Positions 43,231 to 50,393 of a stretch of 64,000 bases of DNA are shown one piece after another. Numbering within the stretch: position 1 is the stretch's first letter; each line of letters opens with the position of its first letter. The notes under the pieces are model-generated. The model had not been told where the DNA came from, searched no databases, and saw only the letters and a program-made list of their open reading frames with translations. Both the position numbers and the translations under genes were made by a program. Source of the DNA: Bog-756 sp963824645 (GTDB taxonomy: Bacteria; Actinomycetota; Acidimicrobiia; Acidimicrobiales; RAAP-2); assembly GCA_963824645.1 (NCBI GenBank), contig CAWGQC010000008.1:62001-126000 (forward strand). The letters run 5' to 3'.

Positions 43231-44904
43231 TCATGCCGGGGCCTTGCCGTAGGAGGCGGCATGTCGCCCGGCCAGTCGTCCCCACACCAGGGCCATGCCG
43301 ATCGAGGTTCCGCCGCCGAAGTAGGCGGGACCGGCCGGGCTGGCGATGACGTTGCCGGCGCCGTAGAGACCGGGGATGGGCCGGTCGTGCACGTGCAGCA
43401 CCCGTCCGTCGGCATCGACCCGGGGTCCGCCTTTGGTCCCCACCGTGCCGATGTGGACGGGGAGGGCGTAGAACGGCCCCTGTTCGACGGTGCCCAGATT
43501 GGGGTGGGGCGCGGTCGGATCGCCGTGGAAACGGTCGTAGGCGCTGGCGCCGCGCCCGAAGTCGCGGTCGCAACCGTCTTTCACGAAGCGGTTCCACCGT
43601 TCGACCGTCGCCGTCAGGCCGACCGGATCGATCCCCACCCGGTGGGCCAGCCCCTCGAGGTCGGCGGCCACCGGCAGCCACGCCGGATCGGGATCGCCGG
43701 GCCGGACCGTGGCCAGCGGATAGCGGGCCCGGTACTGACCGTCCACCACCGCCCAGCAGGGGAGGTGGCGGGGTGCATACTCATTGGCGTCGAAAGAGAA
43801 GAAGGCCTTGACCATGTCGTTGTAGTTGGCCGCCTCGTTGACGAAGCGCTGGCCGAACCGGTCCACCAGGATCGAGTGCGGTGCGGTTCGTTCGACTCCG
43901 ACGAAGCGGGCCAGTGGACGTCCCTCGTAGGTGTCGTCGGGCACGGAGGATGCCGGGTACCACCACGCTTCGTTCATGTTGGCCAGATCGGCGCCCACGT
44001 CCATGGCCATCAGGAGCCCGTCGCCCTGGTTGGCCGGTGGGCTGTGGGGATGGGTCAGGGGACCGGGGAGGAAGCGTGAGCGGAGGGTGGCGTTCCATTC
44101 GTAGCCACCGGTGGCCAGCACGACGGCGGCGACGGACACTTCGGACCGACGACCCCCGCTTTCGACGACCAATCCCTTGACCCGGTCGCCGTCCATGGTG
44201 ATCTCGGCGGCCCGTGTCTCCAGCCGTGGAGCCATCCCCCGGGCCAGACAGGCCTCGAGCAGGGCGCCGATGAGAGCCTGGCCGCACGCCACCCGGTGGT
44301 CGGCCACCCTCTGCTGCACGGCGGCGGCGTCGAAGCGATCCGGGGTGAAGGTCGGACGCCACTCGACGGTGGCCTCCTGCAGGGTGATGGGCAGCCCCAG
44401 TACGGGCGCCCGCCGGAGGTGCCCGGCCCACGGTCCCAGCCGGCCGGTGTCGTAGAGGTCGGGCTCGAGCATGCGACCGGAGGGCTTGGCCCCTTCCATT
44501 TCGGGGTGGTAGTCGGGCCACGACATGGCGTGCAGACGCACCGGGGTGTCCCTCTCCAGTCCGGCCACGATGTCCGGCCCGAGGTCGACATAGCGCTCGA
44601 GCAGATCATGGGGCGTGCGCCCGGCCGTCATCCGACCCATGTAGGCCAGCGCCTCCTGGCGGGAATCCTCGACCCCGAGGGTGGCCATGAGGTGGTTCTG
44701 GGGCATCCATATCCCCCCTCCGGAGACGGCCGTGGTCCCTCCGACCGACGAGGTGCGCTCGATCAGGGCCACCCGCGCCCCCTGGTCATGGGCGGTGATG
44801 GCGGTGGCCAGGGCGGCGGCGCCGGTGCCCACCACCACCACGTCCACATCGGTCGGGAGGGCGGAGTCAAGGGGGGCGGGGAAGGCCGTCGAAGGATCGG
44901 TCAC
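43231..44904 (-). CDS. FAD-dependent oxidoreductase, 3-ketosteroid dehydrogenase/fumarate reductase-like
   Basis: This flavoprotein of about 557 residues has the FAD fingerprint VDVVVVGTGAAALATAITAH and GGTTAVSGGGIWMPQNHLM, as in KstD and related enzymes. AAVVLATGGYEWN is the second FAD contact. The C-terminal end is PHIG-like VHIGTVGTKGGPRVDADG, then LYGAGNVIASPAGPAYFGGG. Related enzymes introduce or reduce double bonds next to a ketone. The active-site Tyr set of steroid 1-dehydrogenases cannot be confirmed by eye. GTG 44904 lies 2 bp after the Rieske stop codon. It is embedded between a Rieske oxygenase and E1 genes, suggesting sequential oxidation of a cyclic ketone or aromatic acid. Confidence 0.87.
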   Translation of the reverse strand: MTDPSTAFPAPLDSALPTDVDVVVVGTGAAALATAITAHDQGARVALIERTSSVGGTTAVSGGGIWMPQNHLMATLGVEDSRQEALAYMGRMTAGRTPHDLLERYVDLGPDIVAGLERDTPVRLHAMSWPDYHPEMEGAKPSGRMLEPDLYDTGRLGPWAGHLRRAPVLGLPITLQEATVEWRPTFTPDRFDAAAVQQRVADHRVACGQALIGALLEACLARGMAPRLETRAAEITMDGDRVKGLVVESGGRRSEVSVAAVVLATGGYEWNATLRSRFLPGPLTHPHSPPANQGDGLLMAMDVGADLANMNEAWWYPASSVPDDTYEGRPLARFVGVERTAPHSILVDRFGQRFVNEAANYNDMVKAFFSFDANEYAPRHLPCWAVVDGQYRARYPLATVRPGDPDPAWLPVAADLEGLAHRVGIDPVGLTATVERWNRFVKDGCDRDFGRGASAYDRFHGDPTAPHPNLGTVEQGPFYALPVHIGTVGTKGGPRVDADGRVLHVHDRPIPGLYGAGNVIASPAGPAYFGGGTSIGMALVWGRLAGRHAASYGKAPA

Positions 44905-44908
44905 GGCT

Positions 44909-46279
44909 CTAGGAGGACAGGTAGCCATCGAGTTGGCGGTGCATGTTGACGATGCCGGCCTCGTAGGTATGGGACAGACGCAGCCCGTCGAACCCCTGGC
45001 TGTGCACGCCGCGCTGCTGGCGGCCGATGTTGGAGAAGTCCTGCAGTGGGATGCGGGGCCAGTGTTCGGCGTCGTCGGGTGCAAACGGACCCTGGCGCAC
45101 GGCCCTCTCCTCCTCCTCGCCGGCGGCCGGGATGGTCAGGGACCACAGCTCGAACAGGCAGGACTCGGGATCGGAGCCGTTGGGTCGTACCCGGTAGACC
45201 AGGGCATTGCCGTACTGGGGGAGGATGAAGTAATTGGGGAACATAAAGAACATCCCCCCCCACCGGGCCAGGGTGGACGGCTCCGGGGAGGGGAGGGGGA
45301 TCCCGGCCCCTGCCGCGTAGGCATACAGCGCTTTGATCATCTCGGCGCCGAAGGTGCTGTCCTCGGGGATGGGGCGGTGGCGCATGGCCTCAATGAGGTG
45401 GACCTCGCGGTCCAGGGTCATGGCTTGGAGCCCACTGTTCAGCAGATGGACCGATTCGATGATGGCATCCATCTCGCTCACACCGACCTGGGCCCCTTTT
45501 TTGGCCTGGGCGTTGGGGCGGAGTTGGAAGCTGGAATGCCCGTGGGGATGGACGGCGTAGACCAGGCTGTCCGGGTCGTACTGCTCGGGGTGCCCGAGCG
45601 TCAGCTGGGGATGGGTCTGGGGTACGTGGTAGCCCTCCAAAAAGGCCTCCTGGGCCAGCTTCCAGTTGGCCGGGAGTACCGCCGCTTTCCACCAGTCGAC
45701 CCGCATGTCGGCCACTCCGAGGGGATCGAGCAGGCCGGGCATGGGATCGAGGGCCTCGAGCAGAGGGGGTGCCGCCGGATCGAGATTGATCCAGGCGCAG
45801 GCGGCCCAGACCTCGACGCGGGCCTCCCGCAGGCACAACTCATCGGGGGTGAGGAGGGCCGGGTCGAAGGTGTGGGCACCGTAGACGAACGTGCTGTCTC
45901 CCTCCAGGTTCCACGACCATCCGTGGAAGGGGCAGATGATCCGACCGCGGTCGAAGGTCCCACTTCCCGTGGCCAGCTGGGTGGCGCGGTGACGGCAGGC
46001 GTTGAGATAGGCCTTCACCTCGTCCCGGTCCACACGGACCACCAGGACGGACTGGTCGGCCACGGTGTACTCGACGTAGTCGCCGGGCGACGGGATCTCT
46101 TCGAGCCGGCAGGCCATCTGCCAGGCGCGGGGCCACAGCCGTTGGTTCTCGAGGGCGGCGAAGGTGGGGTCGTAGTAACGCTCGGCGGCCACGAAATCGG
46201 GGCGGTCCATGGCGTGGGGGACGTCCGGGCAGGGGTCGGCCACCGTTTGGGCCGGCGCGGCCGCCGGGTGGAGACGCAT
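44909..46279 (-). CDS. Rieske non-heme iron oxygenase, large (alpha) subunit
   Basis: This is a terminal oxygenase of about 456 residues. The N-terminal Rieske domain binds its [2Fe-2S] with CRHRATQL and CPFHGWSW (C-x-H and C-x2-H). The catalytic domain has NWKLAQEAFLEGYHVPQTH, giving the iron-binding histidines; the bridging acidic residue is Glu (LEGYH) rather than Asp. The type resembles phenylpropionate/vanillate or sterol Rieske oxygenases. No reductase or ferredoxin gene is adjacent. ATG 46279 is chosen because the upstream gene stops at 46281. Downstream is the KstD-like flavoprotein, upstream the SnoaL-like gene that may be its small subunit. Confidence 0.92.
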   Translation of the reverse strand: MRLHPAAAPAQTVADPCPDVPHAMDRPDFVAAERYYDPTFAALENQRLWPRAWQMACRLEEIPSPGDYVEYTVADQSVLVVRVDRDEVKAYLNACRHRATQLATGSGTFDRGRIICPFHGWSWNLEGDSTFVYGAHTFDPALLTPDELCLREARVEVWAACAWINLDPAAPPLLEALDPMPGLLDPLGVADMRVDWWKAAVLPANWKLAQEAFLEGYHVPQTHPQLTLGHPEQYDPDSLVYAVHPHGHSSFQLRPNAQAKKGAQVGVSEMDAIIESVHLLNSGLQAMTLDREVHLIEAMRHRPIPEDSTFGAEMIKALYAYAAGAGIPLPSPEPSTLARWGGMFFMFPNYFILPQYGNALVYRVRPNGSDPESCLFELWSLTIPAAGEEEERAVRQGPFAPDDAEHWPRIPLQDFSNIGRQQRGVHSQGFDGLRLSHTYEAGIVNMHRQLDGYLSS

Positions 46280-46280
46280 G

Positions 46281-46685
46281 TCAGCCACCGGCGGAGCCGT
46301 TCGGCGCCGACAGGATGGTGATGGTGCGTTGGGTGAACCGCCATCGCCGGCCGTCCCGCACCAGCTGGTCGTGGTAACGGCCGGCGGCGATGATCGCCAT
46401 CCCCTGGGGAGAGGGCCGGACGAACATGTAGTTGGTGGTGGCGGAACCGGACGCACCGTCCACCTCGACCAGGGACCCGGACGTCATGTGCAGTCCCCGG
46501 CTCTCGGCCGGCTGCACCGACCGCATGTAGGTCACGATGGCCTGGCGGCCACTGGTGACCTGTCCGTTCAGCTCCAGTCGGGCATCCTCGGTGAAGAGCT
46601 CGCCCCACTCGTCGAACCGACCGTCGTCACAGAGCAGGCTGTACTGGCCGAGGGTCCGCCTGATCTGGTCCTCGTCGTCGTTCAC
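46281..46685 (-). CDS. SnoaL/NTF2-like protein, possible small subunit of the Rieske oxygenase
   Basis: This 134-residue single-domain protein has the cone-like NTF2 fold signature: IRRTLGQYSLLCDDGRFDEW, GELFTEDARLEL and a final strand WRFTQRTITIL. The fold is shared with aromatic-ring dioxygenase beta subunits and SnoaL-type cyclases. GTG 46685 is supported by GGGGAGGACCG just upstream, a very strong ribosome site. The stop is 1 bp from the Rieske start, so expression is coupled. A structural beta-subunit role or a separate isomerase role are both possible. Confidence 0.83.
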   Translation of the reverse strand: MNDDEDQIRRTLGQYSLLCDDGRFDEWGELFTEDARLELNGQVTSGRQAIVTYMRSVQPAESRGLHMTSGSLVEVDGASGSATTNYMFVRPSPQGMAIIAAGRYHDQLVRDGRRWRFTQRTITILSAPNGSAGG

Positions 46686-46758
46686 CGGTCCTCCCCTTGG
46701 CGTCATGATACGTCCCACCTCCGCCCTGCCGCTGAGGGCGACGACCCCCGATGCCGGC

Positions 46759-47049
46759 CTATCCGATCTCGCCGATGACCTCGCCCACCGGGTAGGTCTC
46801 ACCGGCGGTGCCGATGTGGCGGAGGATGCCATCCACCGGGGCCGACACCTCGTTCTCCACCTTGTCCGTCTCCAGCAGGTACATCGGCTCGTCCTGGCGG
46901 ACGGGAGAGCCGTCGTCCACCAGCCACTGGGCCAGGGTGCCTTCGGTCATCTCCATGCCGAGCTTGGGAATGCGGATCTCGATCGCCGTCGTCCTTTCGG
47001 GAGCGAGAGGCCGCGGCGCGGACCTTCCCGACGTGCAGGGTGCGCCCAC
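46759..47049 (-). CDS. Free-standing lipoyl (biotin/lipoyl attachment) domain protein
   Basis: The recognisable part is a complete lipoyl domain of 75 residues: IEIRIPKLGMEMTEGTLAQW, YLLETDKVENEVSAPVDG with the modified lysine, and PVGEVIGEIG at the end. No E3-binding or catalytic E2 domain follows. It would carry the acyl group made by the E1 subunits five genes downstream. The start is a problem: GAAAGG sits 9 nt before ATC at 46981-46983, exactly where an ATG would be expected, and the next canonical upstream start is GTG 47049. Either ATC is used, a base is wrong, or the protein has an N-terminal extension. Confidence 0.78.
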   Translation of the reverse strand: MGAPCTSGRSAPRPLAPERTTAIEIRIPKLGMEMTEGTLAQWLVDDGSPVRQDEPMYLLETDKVENEVSAPVDGILRHIGTAGETYPVGEVIGEIG

Positions 47050-47264
47050 ATTACAAGTCCAACCCGCTCCGCCCGGGCCCGGCCGCTGGCCGCACCGCTG
47101 ACCAGTCCGACCCGGCCGCCCGGGGACCGGCCGGCCTCGGTTTGCTAGCTTCGTGCCCCACACCACTCCCGTGCCGGTGGGCCCCCGATCCACCGGGCGA
47201 CAGCGCCGTGCCAAGGCCGGATCCGGGGTGATGCACACACGTCCCCGTTCGACAGGAGCACGCC

Positions 47265-48155
47265 ATGGAGACCCGCAAGCTGGAGACGGCCATCTACGAG
47301 AAGGACGGCCCCGTCGCCTGGATCACCTTGGACTACCAGGAAAAGGCCAACATCCAGTCCTCCCGCCTGGTCTTCGATGTCGACATCTGCCTCGACGACG
47401 CCGACAAGGACTACGACGTCAAAGTGGTGGTGATCAAAGCCAATGGTCCCGGCTTCAGCGGTGGTCACGTGGTGACCGGCACGCCGGGAACCGAGATGCG
47501 GGAGATCGACGAGTCCACGGCCAAGCTGGGCAGTCCGTGGAAAGGGCAGTGGGAGATCTACGGGGCTCCGGTCATGAAGCTATGGGAGTTCCCCAAGGTG
47601 ACCATCGCCCAGGTCCACGGTTACTGCCTCGGCGGAGGCACGGTGTGGGGCCTGCTCACCGACATGACGGTGGCCTCGGACGATGCCTACTTCCAGTTCC
47701 CCGTACTCCAGGGGATGGCCATGCCCTGTATGGAGACCGGCATCGAGCCCTGGTTGTTCATGAACTGGAAGCGCGCTTCGGAGTTCATGTACACGGCCCA
47801 GGAGCTGAGCGCCGCCCAAGCCAAGGAGATCGGGCTCATCAACCGGGTGGTGTCGAAGGAGCGGCTCGAGGACGAGGTCAACGAACTGGCCTTCCATGTG
47901 GCCCAGGCCCCCCTGACCACGCTGATGGCGGCCAAGGCGAACATACGCCGGGCCTGGGAGCTGATGGGGATCCGCACCCATTTGCAGCAGTCGAACGATC
48001 TCCTGACCGTGGCCACGTCGGCCAAAGATGTCCAGGAGTACATCCGCGACGTCTTTCAGGCCGGCTTGCGCCCTCGCGATGCCTCCAAGCGCAACGCCGA
48101 GCGGGCCAAGGTTCTGGCGGCCGAGTCGAAGGCGCGGCGGGCAGCCGCTTCCTGA
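47265..48155 (+). CDS. Crotonase-family protein lacking catalytic glutamates
   Basis: This 296-residue crotonase-fold protein starts METRKLETAIYEKDGPVAW. The first oxyanion-hole region is IKANGPGFSGGHVVTG and the second VTIAQVHGYCLGGGTVWGLL. The positions of the two catalytic glutamates of enoyl-CoA hydratase are Val/Trp (GGGTVWG) and Val/Leu (QFPVLQGM), so simple hydration is unlikely. It may isomerise, cleave or bind an unusual acyl-CoA. GACAGGAG precedes ATG 47265. It is divergent from the Rieske/E1 operon and separated by about 215 bp, so it may share regulation with it. Confidence 0.86.
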   Translation: METRKLETAIYEKDGPVAWITLDYQEKANIQSSRLVFDVDICLDDADKDYDVKVVVIKANGPGFSGGHVVTGTPGTEMREIDESTAKLGSPWKGQWEIYGAPVMKLWEFPKVTIAQVHGYCLGGGTVWGLLTDMTVASDDAYFQFPVLQGMAMPCMETGIEPWLFMNWKRASEFMYTAQELSAAQAKEIGLINRVVSKERLEDEVNELAFHVAQAPLTTLMAAKANIRRAWELMGIRTHLQQSNDLLTVATSAKDVQEYIRDVFQAGLRPRDASKRNAERAKVLAAESKARRAAAS

Positions 48156-48177
48156 GGAGCGGGAGGTCGGCGGTCGG

Positions 48178-48831
48178 TCAACCCCGAGGGGTCCGGGCCG
48201 GAAGGTCGAACCGCAGGCGGATGGCCGCCTGAATCTCCTCCACCGGGCGGGTGGCGTCGAAGGAGGCCACGAACTCCTTCTGCTCGAACAGCTCGATGAG
48301 GGGTTTGGTCTCCTCGTGGTAGTTGGCCACCCGAACGGCCAATGCCTCGGGGTGGTCGTCATCCCGGGGGAGGAGCGCTCCTCCGCACACGTCGCAGGTG
48401 TCGGGTCGCTCGGGACGATGGGCGATGAGGTTGTAGTCCAGCCCGCACTGGGAACAGAGCCGGCGGGCCATGACCCGGCGGGACACCTCCTGGTCGGGCA
48501 GCTCGAGGTTGATGACCCCGTCTATGTCATAGGTCTCGAGGAAGAATCGGGCCTGACGGGCGGTACGCGGGAACCCGTCGATGATGAACCCGAAGTTCCA
48601 GTCGTGCTCGGCCAGACGCTGGCGTACCACGGCCTCCACCAGTTCATCGCCGACCAGGTGCCCGCTGGCGATGATGCGTTTGACCTGTGCGCCCAGCTTG
48701 GTGTGGTGCTGGACGTTCCAGCGGAAAATCCCACCCACGTTCACGTGCTCGATGTCGAGGTCTTCGGCCAGCAGGGCGGCCTGGGTGCCCTTGCCGCTGC
48801 CCTGGATGCCCATGATGATGAATTTGCGCAT
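48178..48831 (-). CDS. adk: Adenylate kinase, zinc-lid type
   Basis: This is a 217-residue nucleoside monophosphate kinase (ATP + AMP to 2 ADP). The P-loop is FIIMGIQGSGKGTQAALL. The NMP-binding region reads NVGGIFRWNV, where the common GDxLR is altered to GGIFR. The lid carries CSQCGLDYN and CDVCGGALL, a four-cysteine zinc site. FIIDGFPRT is the conserved core. It is not in the usual ribosomal-protein context, so it may be an extra adk. It follows the PPK2 gene on the same strand with a gap of about 40 bp, an arrangement that links AMP and polyphosphate use. Confidence 0.92.
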   Translation of the reverse strand: MRKFIIMGIQGSGKGTQAALLAEDLDIEHVNVGGIFRWNVQHHTKLGAQVKRIIASGHLVGDELVEAVVRQRLAEHDWNFGFIIDGFPRTARQARFFLETYDIDGVINLELPDQEVSRRVMARRLCSQCGLDYNLIAHRPERPDTCDVCGGALLPRDDDHPEALAVRVANYHEETKPLIELFEQKEFVASFDATRPVEEIQAAIRLRFDLPARTPRG

Positions 48832-48871
48832 GGGCCCTATGGCCTGTGAACGGTCGGGGCAGAAGTGCCGG

Positions 48872-49708
48872 TCATCGCATCGTGTAGCGCTGCGGCACCC
48901 ACGTCTGGCTGTCGATCGGCGGTCGTTCGTAGGACCGGAGCTGGCGGGGGGGCAGCTCTATCTGCTCGTGGGGAACGGCCTCGTAGGGGACCACCTCGAG
49001 GAAATGGCTGATGATGTTGAGGCGGGCGGCCTTCTTGTGGTCGGCGTCGACCACGTGCCACGGGGCCTCTTTGATGTCCGTGTAAGCGAACATCTCGTCC
49101 TTGGCCTCGGCGTAATCGACCCAGCGGGCCCGAGCCTCCAGGTCCATGGGACTCAGTTTCCACCGCTTACCGGGGTTGGAGATGCGCGACTTGAAGCGTC
49201 GCTCCTGCTCCTCGTCGCTCAGCGAGAGCCAGTATTTGACCAGGATGATTCCCGAGCGGACCAGGGCCCGCTCGAGCTGGGGACAGGTCCGGAAGAATTC
49301 GGCATGCTCCTCCTCGGTGCAGAATCCCATCACCCTCTCCACACCGGCCCGGTTGTACCAGCTCCGGTCGAACAGAACGATCTCACCGGCGGCGGGCAGG
49401 TGGGCGAGGTAGCGCTGGAAGTACCACTGGGTGCGCTCACGCTCGGTCGGGGTGCCGAGGGCGACCACCCGGCAGAAGCGGGCATTGAGGCGCTCGGTGA
49501 TGCGTTTGATGGTGCCGCCTTTGCCCGCCGTGTCCCGACCCTCGAAGATGACCATGACGGCCAGGCCCTTGTGGATGATCCACTCCTGCATCCGCACCAG
49601 TTCGATCTGGAGCCGGAGGAGCTCCTTTTCGTAGTCGCCCTTGGTCACCACCCTGGGCCCGGCGGCGACGGCTGGGTCGCTGTTCTGGCTGCTCCCACTC
49701 GCTCCCAC
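48872..49708 (-). CDS. ppk2: Polyphosphate kinase 2 (PPK2) family protein
   Basis: This polyphosphate:nucleotide phosphotransferase has about 278 residues. Walker A is VIFEGRDTAGKGGTIKRI and Walker B IVLFDRSWYNRAGVERV, followed by the lid segment SRISNPGKRWKLSPMDL. Length and motifs fit class I PPK2, which phosphorylates nucleoside diphosphates from polyphosphate. GTG 49708 is a reasonable start; GTG 49651/49648 would give a shorter N-terminus, and the longer open frame upstream is not convincing. Located just upstream of adk on the same strand and divergent from the NTF2-like gene. Confidence 0.92.
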   Translation of the reverse strand: MGASGSSQNSDPAVAAGPRVVTKGDYEKELLRLQIELVRMQEWIIHKGLAVMVIFEGRDTAGKGGTIKRITERLNARFCRVVALGTPTERERTQWYFQRYLAHLPAAGEIVLFDRSWYNRAGVERVMGFCTEEEHAEFFRTCPQLERALVRSGIILVKYWLSLSDEEQERRFKSRISNPGKRWKLSPMDLEARARWVDYAEAKDEMFAYTDIKEAPWHVVDADHKKAARLNIISHFLEVVPYEAVPHEQIELPPRQLRSYERPPIDSQTWVPQRYTMR

Positions 49709-49846
49709 TATGCAGGCGAGCGTAGTGACAACGGCGCCGCCGCGACAATCGCTCGGGCCCTCGGAACCGGGGCGGTCGTCGAGCACCGGGCCGGCGGCTG
49801 CGGTATAACCGTCTCCGTCGGGGATCGAAGGGCTCCAGTCGGACAG

Positions 49847-49891
49847 CCAGAGTGGAGAACGGGAGGGACCAGAGTGGAGAACGGGGAGGGA
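49847..49891 (+). repeat. Tandem duplication of a ribosome-site segment
   Basis: A 22-bp unit starting CCAGAGTGGAGAACGGG at 49847-49868 is repeated at 49869-49891 with one extra G. Each copy contains an in-frame GTG followed by a GGAGGGA-type site. The second copy's GGGGAGGGA sits 4-5 nt before the likely start GTG 49895. Confidence 0.8.
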
Positions 49892-49894
49892 ACA

Positions 49895-50347
49895 GTGGCG
49901 AGCGAGGTGGGGGGCGCCGACATCGACAAGGCCAACATGAACAAGGAGCGGGTCGTCGCCTTCTGGCACACCCTCTACGAACGGGACTGGACCGGTCTTC
50001 GCCGTTTCTTTTCGGCCCAGAGCCAGTACACCGATGTCCCTTCACCACCCGACGACGTAGCCCATGGCCCCGACCAGATCGAGGCCCGTCTCCGCCTCGG
50101 GCTCGAGCGCCTGTCGGGCTATGAGCATGGTCTCCGTCTTATGGTGGCCGACGGCGATGTGGTGGTGACCGAACACACGGAGACCTGGCACTGGCACACC
50201 GGCGAACAGGTCACCCTCCCCTTCGTCTCGGTCCAGGAGCTGAGCGACGGGATCATCGTCCGGTGGTGGGACTACTGGGATCTGCAGACGCTGATGAACG
50301 CCGCACCCGCCTGGTGGATCGAGCACATCGCCCAGGGCTATACCTGA
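49895..50347 (+). CDS. NTF2/SnoaL-like protein (limonene-epoxide hydrolase-like fold)
   Basis: This 150-residue single-domain protein has the NTF2 helices NMNKERVVAFWHTLYERDW and DQIEARLRLGLERL, then strands HGLRLMVADGDVVVTEHTET and IIVRWWDYWDLQTLM. The Asp-Arg-Asp triad of limonene epoxide hydrolase is not evident, so a ligand-binding or isomerase role is equally likely. GTG 49895 is chosen on the strong ribosome site in the duplicated segment; earlier in-frame GTGs at 49852 and 49874 could add short N-terminal extensions, and ATG 49937 is also possible. Divergent from PPK2, convergent with the APC permease. Confidence 0.8.
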   Translation: MASEVGGADIDKANMNKERVVAFWHTLYERDWTGLRRFFSAQSQYTDVPSPPDDVAHGPDQIEARLRLGLERLSGYEHGLRLMVADGDVVVTEHTETWHWHTGEQVTLPFVSVQELSDGIIVRWWDYWDLQTLMNAAPAWWIEHIAQGYT

Positions 50348-50393
50348 GCGCCGGCCCGACGATCCCCGGTCCCCGGTCCACCGAACGGGGCGG

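Noticed and set aside
48581..49894. Long N-terminal extension of the NTF2-like gene
   Set aside because: The frame is antisense to adk and PPK2; the strong ribosome site at 49882-49890 gives the true start.
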